From JANQRA01 sp035762545 (lineage in GTDB: Bacteria > Actinomycetota > Acidimicrobiia > Spongiisociales > ZC4RG35), in contig DASTOM010000011.1 of the NCBI GenBank assembly GCA_035762545.1, positions 1 through 64,000 on the forward strand: a DNA stretch of 64,000 nt. Reading direction: 5' to 3'. Numbering within the stretch: the stretch's first letter is position 1; the number at the start of each line of letters is the position of its first letter. Below the pieces are notes generated by a model. That model did not search any database. It was not told where the DNA came from and worked only from the letters and a program-made list of their open reading frames with translations. Positions 56,239 to 64,000 of this stretch are shown piece after piece. The position numbers were made by a program, and so were the translations under genes.

Positions 56239-58824
56239 TTCGGCCTGCGCGGCCGCGAGTCGCGCACCTTCGATCCGGGGCGGGCTGCACGACACGTAGT
56301 CGAGGCCGAGTTCATGGACGAAGCGGATCGAGGCCGGGTCGCCGCCATGCTCACCGCAGAGACCAAGCGTCAGGTCCGGGTTGGCAGCCCGGCCCTCACG
56401 GCACGCCACCTCGATCAGTCGGCCCACACCGCCTCGATCCAGAGTCTGGAAGGGGTCGGAGTCGAGAATCCCCCTCTCCAAGTAGTCGCGGAGGAACAGG
56501 CCCTCGGCGTCGTCACGGCTCAACCCGTAGGTCATCTGAGTGAGATCATTGGTTCCGAACGAGAAGAAGTCGGCGACGGTGGCGATCTCACCGGCAGTGA
56601 GGGCGGCTCGGGGAAGCTCGATCATCGTGCCAACCGGGATCGGGTGATTTCCGCCGATCTCCTCCTCGATGACCTGACGCATCCTCCTCAGCTCCTCCGC
56701 GGCGGAGACGAGCGGCACCATGATCTCGAGATGGGGGTCGCCTCCGGCGTCCAGGCGGCGCCGGTACGCGCTGACCGCAGCCCGCGCCTGCATCCGGTAG
56801 AGCTGGTCGAGCATCAAGCCGAGCCTGACGCCACGGAGACCGAGCATCGGGTTGTCTTCCTCCCAGCGCGCCACCTGTTCGGACATGGCGTGGAGATCTT
56901 CGGTCGGACGGCCCGCTCTGACCCTTCTCAGGGCTTCCCGTTCCAGTTCGAGCCGGCTCGGGAGGAACTCGTGCAGGGGCGGGTCGAGAAGCCGCACCAC
57001 CACAGGGAGACCGTCCATCGCTTCCAGCAGACCCTCGAAGTCATCGACCTGGAGTCGCTCCAGGTCATCGAGGGCAGCGGTGCGTTCTTCCGGAGACGTC
57101 GAGAGGATGATCTTCTGGACGACCTCGAGACGGTCACCCATGAACATGTGCTCGGTGCGGGCGAGACCGATCCCTGCCGCCCCCCTGCTTCGGGCCTTGG
57201 CCGCGTCCTCCGCGGTGTCGGCGTTTGCTCGAACACCCATCGTCCGTATCTCGTCGGCCCATGTCAGGAGTTCGGCGAGCTCGGGCAGCTCCTCGGGGTC
57301 GATGAGGGACACGGTTTCGGTGTAGACCGATCCCGTCGTCCCGTCGATGGTGATCACGTCACCTTCCCTGATCTCTCGTCCCGCTGCGGTGGCGAGACGG
57401 GCATCGACGTCGACGATGATGGCGGCGGCCCCGGTGACCGCTGGCTTCCCCATCCCCCTGGCTACAACGGCAGCGTGGGACGTCTTGCCACCCTGGCTGG
57501 TGAGGATGCCGGTGGCGGCGGCCATCCCGTTTATGTCCTCAGGGGTGGTCTCCGGTCGGACGAGGATCGCCGACTCTCCGGCTTTGGCCATCTCGACCGC
57601 CCGCGCCGAGGTGAAGACGACCTTTCCGGAAGCGGCCCCGGGAGAGGCGGCGACCCCCGACGAGATTGGTTTCGGAGCGGTCCTGGGGTCGATGTGAGGC
57701 CTGTGTAGCTGCTCCAGCGATGCCGGTTCGACCCTGGTCACCGCGGTGGGGTGGTCGATGAGCCCTTCGGCTGCCATGGCGACTGCGAGGCGGACCGCCG
57801 CCTCTGCAGTCCGTTTGCCGACACGTGCCTGGAGTATGTAGAGGGTGTCTTTCTCGATCGTGAACTCGATGTCGCACATGTCGCGGTAATGGAGCTCGAG
57901 CCCGTCCATGATCGAAATCAGTTCGTCGTGACACCGGGGGTGAAGCTCGGCGAGTTCGTCGAGTGAGAGCGTGTTGCGGATCCCGGCCACGACGTCCTCG
58001 CCTTGGGCCCTCGGCAGGTAGTCGCCGTATGCGTTCTTGGCCCCGGTCGATGGGTCCCTCGTGAAACACACGCCGGTGCCCGAATCCTCGCCGAGGTCTC
58101 CGAAGACCATCATCTGGACCGTCGCCGCGGTCCCCGTCTCGTCGGGGATGGCGTGGATTCGTCGGTAGTCGATGGCCCGCTGGTTGCTCCACGAGGCGAA
58201 GACCGCCGCGATGGCACCGCGGAGTTGCTCTCGTGGGTCGGAGGGAAGCTCGCCCGGTCGGTGGTCTTCGACGATCGCCTGGAACATCCGGGTAGCGCGT
58301 TCGAGGTCCTTCGCCTTCAGTTGGGAGTCGTCGGCCACACCCCGCTCGTGTCGGAGATTGGTGAGCACCTCCTGGAAATGGTGAGACGGAATGTCCAGGA
58401 CCACGTCGGCATACATCTGGATGAAGCGGCGGTAGGCATCCCAGGCGAAATGGCTGTCGCCCGACCATTCGGCAAGAGCTTCGACGACATCGTCGTTGAT
58501 CCCGATGTTGAGGATGGTGTCCATCATCCCCGGCATCGAGACACGGGCACCGGACCGCACCGACAGCAGGATGGGCACCGGACCCGAACCGAATGACCTC
58601 CCTGTGCCGGCTTCGAGTCGTCCGATCGCGGCATCGACTTCATCCCAGAGGTCGTGGGGCAGCTCACCCGAGGCCATCGCGGTCCGGCACACCTCGGTGG
58701 TGATCGTGAATCCCGGCGGGACGGGGAGTCCCAACGCCGTCATCTCGGCGAGACCGGCCCCTTTGCCGCCGAGTAGGTCCCGGTCGTAAACGTCGGCCTG
58801 GGCGAAGTCGTACAGGTGTGGCAA
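56227..58824 (-). CDS. ppdK: Pyruvate, phosphate dikinase
   Basis: An 865-residue enzyme. It has an N-terminal nucleotide-binding domain (GGKGAGLAEMTALGLPVPPG), the swivelling phosphohistidine domain with GGKTSHAAVVARGMGKP, and a C-terminal PEP-binding barrel ending in FGTNDLTQMTYG and GLCGEHGGDP. It interconverts pyruvate and PEP with ATP/AMP and Pi/PPi; the pyrophosphate produced could feed HppA. A TTG start at 58824 is favoured: an AGGGAGA site lies eight bases upstream, and longer starts add unrelated sequence. Confidence 0.95.
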   Translation of the reverse strand: MPHLYDFAQADVYDRDLLGGKGAGLAEMTALGLPVPPGFTITTEVCRTAMASGELPHDLWDEVDAAIGRLEAGTGRSFGSGPVPILLSVRSGARVSMPGMMDTILNIGINDDVVEALAEWSGDSHFAWDAYRRFIQMYADVVLDIPSHHFQEVLTNLRHERGVADDSQLKAKDLERATRMFQAIVEDHRPGELPSDPREQLRGAIAAVFASWSNQRAIDYRRIHAIPDETGTAATVQMMVFGDLGEDSGTGVCFTRDPSTGAKNAYGDYLPRAQGEDVVAGIRNTLSLDELAELHPRCHDELISIMDGLELHYRDMCDIEFTIEKDTLYILQARVGKRTAEAAVRLAVAMAAEGLIDHPTAVTRVEPASLEQLHRPHIDPRTAPKPISSGVAASPGAASGKVVFTSARAVEMAKAGESAILVRPETTPEDINGMAAATGILTSQGGKTSHAAVVARGMGKPAVTGAAAIIVDVDARLATAAGREIREGDVITIDGTTGSVYTETVSLIDPEELPELAELLTWADEIRTMGVRANADTAEDAAKARSRGAAGIGLARTEHMFMGDRLEVVQKIILSTSPEERTAALDDLERLQVDDFEGLLEAMDGLPVVVRLLDPPLHEFLPSRLELEREALRRVRAGRPTEDLHAMSEQVARWEEDNPMLGLRGVRLGLMLDQLYRMQARAAVSAYRRRLDAGGDPHLEIMVPLVSAAEELRRMRQVIEEEIGGNHPIPVGTMIELPRAALTAGEIATVADFFSFGTNDLTQMTYGLSRDDAEGLFLRDYLERGILDSDPFQTLDRGGVGRLIEVACREGRAANPDLTLGLCGEHGGDPASIRFVHELGLDYVSCSPPRIEGARLAAAQAELGE

Positions 58825-58931
58825 GAACGGTCTCCCTGGAGCTAAAACCAAAGTTACTAAGGCATCTCTGGGCCCGACGAGGTCATGGTCCGAAAAGATC
58901 GGCCGATATTGCAAATTACAGTGTCGCTCCG

Positions 58932-59675
58932 ATGACGGTCTACCTGAGCCATGCCACCAGCTTCTGTGGTGCGGTGTGGAGGCCGGTAATGAACCGACTC
59001 GGAGACGTCGAGACCGTTGCTTGGGATCAACCAGGGCATGGCAACGGGCCGAACCTGACCCCACCCTTCGGATGGGAGACCTTCGGGGAGTACGTGCTCG
59101 AGGTCACAGAGCCTGGTGGCGTGGGCGTCGGGCACTCAATGGGCGCCGCCGCCCTGGTCATGGCCCAGATCGCCGATCCATCCCGCTTCCGTGCACTGGT
59201 TCTCGTGGAGCCGGTCATGTTCTCCGGTCCCTACGAGAAAGTGGACAACGCCATGTCGCAGACCGCCTTGCGACGGCGACGAGAGTTCGAGTCGCGCCGG
59301 GAAGCCGCGGAGAGCTTCCGGGGGCGCGGCGCCTTCGTGGGCTGGGACGAGGACGCCTTCGCCGGCTACATCGAATGCGGACTGACCGGCGACGGCCCGG
59401 TGAATCTCGCCTGCGATCCCGAGGTCGAAGCCGAGATCTATCGCGGTTCCGGTGCCCACCGCACCTGGGAGCGCGCCGGTGAGATCGAGGTCCCGGTGCT
59501 GCTGATGAGCGGCCGACTCTCAGAGACGATCAGACCCGAGTTCGCCCGTGCGCAGGCTGCCCAGCTCGGCGGGGTCGGACTGGAGATCGTCGATGACGCA
59601 GGGCACTTTCTCCCGATGGAGCGACCGGACCTCGTCGCCGACCGTGTTCGGCGCCTGATGGAGGCAGTCGGCTAG
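58932..59675 (+). CDS. Alpha/beta-fold hydrolase
   Basis: A 247-residue protein with oxyanion region LSHATSFCGAVW, nucleophile elbow GVGHSMGAAA, an acid near MSGRLSE, and catalytic His in DDAGHFLPME. The substrate is unknown; the cap region is small and charged. It is divergent from ppdK. ATG 58932 is chosen because the protein then starts directly with the first strand (MTVYLSHATS). Confidence 0.88.
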   Translation: MTVYLSHATSFCGAVWRPVMNRLGDVETVAWDQPGHGNGPNLTPPFGWETFGEYVLEVTEPGGVGVGHSMGAAALVMAQIADPSRFRALVLVEPVMFSGPYEKVDNAMSQTALRRRREFESRREAAESFRGRGAFVGWDEDAFAGYIECGLTGDGPVNLACDPEVEAEIYRGSGAHRTWERAGEIEVPVLLMSGRLSETIRPEFARAQAAQLGGVGLEIVDDAGHFLPMERPDLVADRVRRLMEAVG

Positions 59676-59726
59676 GAAGCGGGTCCGTTGTGCCTCGACG
59701 GACCTGGAGTCTGTCTCCTGAGAACC

Positions 59727-59815
59727 CTGTGCAGCGCAGTCGAGACGAGACCGGGAACGCTCTTCTCTGTGCTGCATTCGTCGACAGTCACGGCGATCTG
59801 TGCAGCGCAGTCGAG
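59727..59815. repeat. Pair of 18-bp direct repeats in an intergenic region
   Basis: CTGTGCAGCGCAGTCGAG occurs at 59727-59744 and again at 59798-59815, 71 bp apart, between a convergent pair of genes. The repeat includes the dyad CTGTGCAGCGCAG in part. A similar CTGTGCTGCATTCG stands between them. It may be a terminator region or a protein-binding site. Confidence 0.6.
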
Positions 59816-59836
59816 GTCGACTGTCTGGGCCTTGGG

Positions 59837-60244
59837 TCAGCTCGTCGATTCGAACACGAGCTCGACGCTCGGTCCGCTCAGGGCCAGACCATCGTCGATC
59901 GTGACAGTGTCGACCCCGATCAACCCCGCGGCGAACGCCGCCTCCGCTTCCATGACCCCAGGGGGATCGACACAGGCCATCTCGGTCATAGCGATGTCCC
60001 CGAACTCGATGGACGACCCGTCGAGGCTGTAGGAGCCGGAGTAGCTGTTGCAGGCGGCGACCCCGCTCACTTGGTCACCTTCGAAGACGATGGTGATGGG
60101 GTGCGTATCGATGACGGGCACTTCCACACCGTCCACGGTCCCCGAGACCAGCTGCCACGAGCCTTCCACACTGTCGGCGAAGTCTGATCCGAGACAGGCG
60201 GTCATGGCCAGCGCCACGGCGCCGATTGCGATGATTTTCCTCAT
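59837..60244 (-). CDS. META-domain lipoprotein
   Basis: A 135-residue protein. It has a signal peptide with lipobox AMTAC (Cys about 17) and then a META/HslJ-like domain: GSWQLVSG, ITIVFEGDQVSGVAACNSYSG (the NxYxG motif), IAMTEMACVDPPGVMEAEAAF. META-domain proteins are small envelope proteins linked to stress or antibiotic tolerance. It is well conserved in form; the exact role is unknown. It is located after menA on the same strand. Confidence 0.88.
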   Translation of the reverse strand: MRKIIAIGAVALAMTACLGSDFADSVEGSWQLVSGTVDGVEVPVIDTHPITIVFEGDQVSGVAACNSYSGSYSLDGSSIEFGDIAMTEMACVDPPGVMEAEAAFAAGLIGVDTVTIDDGLALSGPSVELVFESTS

Positions 60245-60278
60245 GGGGGGTTAGACGTCGGCCGGTGTCGGTCCGGTT

Positions 60279-61163
60279 TCAGGGTGCGAAAGCGACCGCA
60301 GAGGCGAGCACCACGCCGACCCAGAGGTGCAGGCGAGCGGTGGCCTTCAGGGCGCGTATCAGAGCAGGCCCGTCGGTTCGGGCATAGACGATGCGCACCG
60401 GAACCATCGCCAGGGGGACCAGGAAGCAGGCGAACAAAGTGGAGAGCGGCGTCCAACCGGCGGCTCCGAACAACGCAACCGCCAAGAAGGCTCCGAACAC
60501 GAGGATCGAGAAGAAGAGGCGGGTTTTCGCGCGACCGATGATGACGGCGAGTGTCCGCTTTCTGGCGTCACGATCGGTGTCGATGTCCCGGTAGTTGTTG
60601 ACCACGAGGATGGCGGTCACGAGGAATCCGACCGGGATGGCCAGGAGCCACGCGGCCAGGGGAGCCTCCATGTCATGGACGTACCGGGAGCCGACAGTGG
60701 CCACGAGGCCGAAGAACACGAACACGAACACCTCCCCGAGCCCCCGGTACCCGTAAGGGGCGGGACCCCCGACATATCCGAGCATCGCAATCACCGAGGA
60801 TCCCCCGATGAGGAGGACTACCCACCCGGCAATGACGGTTAGGGCGATACCAGCCACCACCGCGACACCGATAGTCAGCCAGGTAGCCGTCCACATCTGC
60901 GGAGCGGTGATTACACCGGAAGCGACCATCCGTGGGGGCCCCAACCGCTTGGCAGTGTCCGCGCCCCTCTTCGCGTCCGAGGCGTCATTGGCGAAGTTGG
61001 CCGCCACCTGGATGGCCAGCGCTCCGAGCAGGGCCCAGAGGAAGGCATCCCAACGGAACACGCCCTCGCCATAGGCGAGGCCCGATCCCACCAGCACCGG
61101 AACGATGGCCGCAGGGAGGGTGTGAACCCGCGCCGCTGTCTTCCATGCCTGGTATCGGCTCAT
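60279..61163 (-). CDS. menA: 1,4-dihydroxy-2-naphthoate polyprenyltransferase
   Basis: A 294-residue UbiA-family membrane enzyme with eight to nine helices. The two Asp-rich motifs are NFANDASDAKRGAD and NNYRDIDTDRDARKRT, both typical of MenA. It attaches the isoprenoid tail and removes CO2 to form demethylmenaquinone. ATG 61163 (MSRYQAWKTAARVHTLPAA) gives the family start. It lies 31 bp downstream of menB in the same direction. Confidence 0.95.
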   Translation of the reverse strand: MSRYQAWKTAARVHTLPAAIVPVLVGSGLAYGEGVFRWDAFLWALLGALAIQVAANFANDASDAKRGADTAKRLGPPRMVASGVITAPQMWTATWLTIGVAVVAGIALTVIAGWVVLLIGGSSVIAMLGYVGGPAPYGYRGLGEVFVFVFFGLVATVGSRYVHDMEAPLAAWLLAIPVGFLVTAILVVNNYRDIDTDRDARKRTLAVIIGRAKTRLFFSILVFGAFLAVALFGAAGWTPLSTLFACFLVPLAMVPVRIVYARTDGPALIRALKATARLHLWVGVVLASAVAFAP

Positions 61164-61194
61164 AGGTGCGTTGGCTGTCTCGGTCGATCGCGCA

Positions 61195-62085
61195 CTAATA
61201 GTGCCAGGGGAATTCACCGAAATCGGCGTCGCGCTTTTCGAGGAACGAGTCCCGACCCTCCTGGGCCTCGTCGGTCATGTAGCCCAGACGTGTGGCCTCG
61301 CCGGCAAAGATCTGCTGACCGACCAGTCCGTCGTCGATCATGTTGAAGGCGAACTTCAGCATGCGCTGGGCCATGGGGCTCTTGGCGGTCACCTCCTTGC
61401 CCCACTCCAAAGCCACCTTCTCCAGGTCGGCATGAGGGACCACGGCGTTCACCATTCCCATCTCATGCGCCTCCTGCGCCCGGTATTCGCGTCCCAGGAA
61501 GAAGATCTCCCTTGCTCGCTTCTGGCCGACCTGGCGGGCGAGGTAGGCAGATCCGTACCCGGCGTCGTAGGAGGCGACATCGGCATCGGTCTGTTTGAAG
61601 ACGGCGTGCTCTTCGGAGGCGAGTGTCATGTCGCAGACGACATGGAGGCTGTGGCCACCGCCTACCGCCCAGCCGGGGACGACGCAGATCACGACCTTGG
61701 GCATGAACCTGATCAGACGTTGCACTTCGAGGATGTGAAGGCGCCCTGTCCTCCCCGGGTCGATCTCGGTGCCCTCGGCGTACTTGTATCCGTCCTTGCC
61801 CCGGATGCGCTGGTCACCTCCGGAGCAGAAAGCCCAACCACCGTCCTTGGGCGATGGACCGTTCCCGGTGAGCAACACGCACCCCACGTCGGACGATTGG
61901 CGGGCGTGGTCCAGCGCCGTGTACAGCTCGTCCACCGTGTGGGGTCGGAAGGCATTGCGAACCTCGGGGCGGTCGAAGGCGACCCGGACCACACCTGCGC
62001 CCTTTGCCCGGTGATAGGTGATGTCGGTGAAGTCGAAGCTGGGGACCTCGTCCCACGCCGAAGGGTCGAATATCTGAGAAACCAC
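61195..62085 (-). CDS. menB: 1,4-dihydroxy-2-naphthoyl-CoA synthase
   Basis: A 296-residue crotonase-fold enzyme. It has AFDRPEVRNAFRPHTVDEL, FCSGGDQRIRG with KDGYKY, VPGWAVGGGHSLHVVCDMT, and SYDAGYGSAYLARQVG, all typical of MenB. It closes the naphthoquinone ring from O-succinylbenzoyl-CoA. GTG 62085 lies eight bases after a minus-strand TATCCT element, so the mRNA is probably leaderless. It is divergent from menE by 31 bp. Confidence 0.95.
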   Translation of the reverse strand: MVSQIFDPSAWDEVPSFDFTDITYHRAKGAGVVRVAFDRPEVRNAFRPHTVDELYTALDHARQSSDVGCVLLTGNGPSPKDGGWAFCSGGDQRIRGKDGYKYAEGTEIDPGRTGRLHILEVQRLIRFMPKVVICVVPGWAVGGGHSLHVVCDMTLASEEHAVFKQTDADVASYDAGYGSAYLARQVGQKRAREIFFLGREYRAQEAHEMGMVNAVVPHADLEKVALEWGKEVTAKSPMAQRMLKFAFNMIDDGLVGQQIFAGEATRLGYMTDEAQEGRDSFLEKRDADFGEFPWHY

Positions 62086-62116
62086 GAACCGAGAGGATAA
62101 GGGCCAGAATCGGACT

Positions 62117-63307
62117 GTGATCGAATGGTTCCGTCGCGCTGACCCCAACCGACCGTTCCTCATCTGGGAGGGTCGGACTTGGTCGTACCGGGACGCAAGG
62201 GCCGAGGTCGAGAGGAGAATGGCGACTGCTCCCCTTCTGAGCATGCCAACGCTCACACCTGCGTCTGTTTTCGACGTGCTCGCCGGGGTCGCCAGCGGCG
62301 GAGTGACCGTGGTCGGCCCCGACCCCGAGACGACCGCCCCGTATCAGGCCGACCTGGTCGTCTTCACCTCCGGGACGTCAGGACCACCCAAGGGGGTCCG
62401 TCTGACACGATCCAACCTCGAGGCTGCTGCCCGGGCCTCGGTGGAGCATCTCGGACACGGCCCCGGAGACGTGTGGCTCCTCGCCATGCCACTCCACCAC
62501 GTCGGAGGGCTCTCCATCGTCATTCGTCAGGCCTATTCGGGTGGAGCGGTTCTTCTCCAGCCCGGGTTCGAAGCCGAGCGATTCGCCGCGGCCATGCGTG
62601 GCGGGGCGACGATGGTCTCGGTCGTACCCACGATGCTGCGTCGACTCCTGGGTATGGGGCCATTCCACGGTCTCCGTGCGGTGTTGGTCGGGGGCGGCCC
62701 CATTCCAGATGGTCTACTCGAAGACGCCGCTGCGATCGGGCTCCCCGTTCTCCCCACGTACGGGATGACGGAGACCTTCGGTCAGGTTGCGACACTTCGC
62801 CCCGGGTCTCCCTTGGAGCGAGAGGCGCATCCTCTACCCGGGATCGAGCTGCGAATCGAAGGTGACGGACGCATCGCGGTGCGTGGCGACCAGGTCTCAC
62901 CCGGATACGTCGGCGAGCCCGACCGCACCGATCCGTGGTTCGTCACCAGCGACCTCGGAGCGATCGAAGCCGATGGGGCATTGCGGGTGATCGGCCGCGC
63001 CGATGCCGTCATCGTGACCGGCGGTGAGAACGTGAACCCCGAGCAGGTCGAGGCGGTGCTGCGCGAGCACGAGGGGGTCGTCGACGCCTGCGTGGTGGGT
63101 GTTGACGACGACGAGTGGGGTCAGGTCGTAGTCGGCGTGTTCGAGGGGGGCGCCGAGGCGGCCAACGTGCTCAGGTGGGCAGCCGAGCGGATGCCGGCGC
63201 ACATGGTGCCGAAACGTCTCGAGCGCATGGAGCGGATCCCCCGAGGCGCGATCGGCAAGGCTGACCGCCAGGCAGTCGCCCGCTCAGTTCTCAGCGAGGG
63301 CGACTGA
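62117..63307 (+). CDS. menE: O-succinylbenzoate-CoA ligase
   Basis: A 396-residue acyl-CoA synthetase. The P-loop-like motif is VVFTSGTSGPPKGVRLT, followed by TYGMTETFGQ, TSDLGAI and GRADAVIVTGGENVNPEQVE. It is shorter than many family members but matches actinobacterial MenE. It activates O-succinylbenzoate, and menB then uses the product. The position opposite menB supports the call. GTG start. The 3' end overlaps a convergent MFS gene by 24 bp. Confidence 0.92.
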   Translation: MIEWFRRADPNRPFLIWEGRTWSYRDARAEVERRMATAPLLSMPTLTPASVFDVLAGVASGGVTVVGPDPETTAPYQADLVVFTSGTSGPPKGVRLTRSNLEAAARASVEHLGHGPGDVWLLAMPLHHVGGLSIVIRQAYSGGAVLLQPGFEAERFAAAMRGGATMVSVVPTMLRRLLGMGPFHGLRAVLVGGGPIPDGLLEDAAAIGLPVLPTYGMTETFGQVATLRPGSPLEREAHPLPGIELRIEGDGRIAVRGDQVSPGYVGEPDRTDPWFVTSDLGAIEADGALRVIGRADAVIVTGGENVNPEQVEAVLREHEGVVDACVVGVDDDEWGQVVVGVFEGGAEAANVLRWAAERMPAHMVPKRLERMERIPRGAIGKADRQAVARSVLSEGD

Positions 63308-64000
63308 AAGGGCTCTTCGGTCCTTTTGCTCCCGACGCATCCCCCATGCACCGACGACGAGTGACGCCAGCAGCACGACAGCGGCGACGAGGAACGTGGT
63401 GTGGAGGCCTGCGACCTGCGCCGCCGGGGACGCCGCCGAAGCGCCTTCCGGCGGAAGGTTCCCGCCGGCCGCGGCGGCAACGCTCGTCGCCCAGAGCGAG
63501 CCGAACACGGCTATTCCCGTGATCTGACCCAGGAGCCGAGTGATCGTCAGAAGACCACCTCCAACTCCCATGTACTCAGGGGGCACCGACCCCATGATCG
63601 CGCTGTTGTTCGGTGCGTTGAACAGGCCGAACCCGATTCCCAGGGGCACGGCCAGCAGCAGGTAGTGGAGGACCCCGGTCGTGGTGTCGAGGGTCGTGAA
63701 GCCGGCGTACACCGCGGTGATGATCACCAAGCCGATGAGTGTGAGCCTTCGAACGCCGAATCGATCCGAGAGCGTTCCTGAGATCGGGGAAATCACTCCC
63801 ATGAGGAGGGGAGCGACCCCGAGCATCAGACCGACCTGTCCGACCTCGAAGCCGAGGACGCCCTCCAGGTAGAACGGGAGCAGGAAGAAGGTCGCCGAGA
63901 CGCAACTGAAGAGGAGGAACCCGGTGGCGACACTCACTGAGAGCATCGGGTTTCTGAACAGGCGGAGTTCAAGCATTGGCGAGTCCACCCTCAGTTCGAC
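63284..64000 (-). CDS. MFS transporter, C-terminal part (partial)
   Basis: The gene runs off the right edge; about 238 residues of the C-terminal half are present. The segment LELRLFRNPMLSVSVATGFLL, followed by several membrane helices, and GTLSDRFGVRRLTLIG (the loop motif between helices of MFS proteins) fit the DHA2/EmrB-QacA drug-export group. NAPNNSAIMGSVPPEYMGVGGG is also typical. The substrate is unknown. Confidence 0.88.
   Translation of the reverse strand, partial: VELRVDSPMLELRLFRNPMLSVSVATGFLLFSCVSATFFLLPFYLEGVLGFEVGQVGLMLGVAPLLMGVISPISGTLSDRFGVRRLTLIGLVIITAVYAGFTTLDTTTGVLHYLLLAVPLGIGFGLFNAPNNSAIMGSVPPEYMGVGGGLLTITRLLGQITGIAVFGSLWATSVAAAAGGNLPPEGASAASPAAQVAGLHTTFLVAAVVLLASLVVGAWGMRREQKDRRALSVALAEN

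Overview
The window is a 64 kb piece of a high-GC, densely coded bacterial chromosome, almost certainly from an actinomycete-type bacterium (Actinomycetota). The order tuf - rpmG - (3R)-hydroxyacyl-ACP dehydratase - tRNA-Trp - secE - nusG - rplK - rplA is the actinobacterial arrangement. Coenzyme F420 genes (cofC, a deazaflavin-type oxidoreductase), polyphosphate glucokinase, a MurA with Asp in place of the catalytic Cys, and many apparently leaderless start codons fit the same group. A deep lineage such as Acidimicrobiia is plausible but not proven by sequence reading alone.

Layout. 1-9.7 kb: translation and transcription core (tuf end, rpmG, secE, nusG, rplK, rplA, rplJ, rplL with an L10 leader), interrupted at 1.4-4.8 kb by an ECF sigma/anti-sigma pair, an unknown protein and a metallo-beta-lactamase-fold hydrolase. 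9.7-22 kb: central metabolism (aminopeptidase N, serB, gnd, ppgK, hflX, malic enzyme) and an unusual ferredoxin-NADP reductase. 22-30 kb: accessory and regulatory genes, namely a cyclase-ATPase-TPR protein, a LapA-like protein, a MarR regulator, an orphan sufB, and the selenocysteine tRNA. 30-47 kb: a structured RNA candidate, a cysteine or cystathionine synthase, ctaA, soxR, hppA, rnhA, glycerate kinase-cofC, pgpA, ilvE and gltX. 47.4-49.6 kb: a small decayed integrative element in tRNA-Glu, bounded by 45-bp direct repeats. 49.6-64 kb: secreted subtilase with PKD domains, DsbB/DsbA-like pair, rpiB, murA, nfu, meaB-like GTPase, ppdK and a menaquinone block (menA, menB, menE).

How the genes work together. 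gnd, rpiB, ppgK, maeB and ppdK serve carbon flow through the pentose-phosphate pathway and the PEP-pyruvate-malate node. menA, menB, menE and ctaA serve the respiratory chain, and hppA a pyrophosphate-driven ion gradient. sufB and nfu concern iron-sulfur assembly, soxR redox sensing, and dsbA/dsbB with the TlpA-like lipoprotein extracytoplasmic thiol chemistry.

The most notable signals are: (i) two near-identical promoters containing the same dyad operator, one on each side of a marR gene, driving a lapA-like gene and an orphan sufB unit; (ii) a free-standing structured RNA at 30.48-30.72 kb whose closing helix would hide a very strong ribosome-binding site in front of a 13-codon frame; (iii) the tRNA-Glu island remnant; (iv) an Nfu-N-like domain fused to a ferredoxin-NADP reductase; and (v) a family of small palindromic repeats placed just after gene ends.
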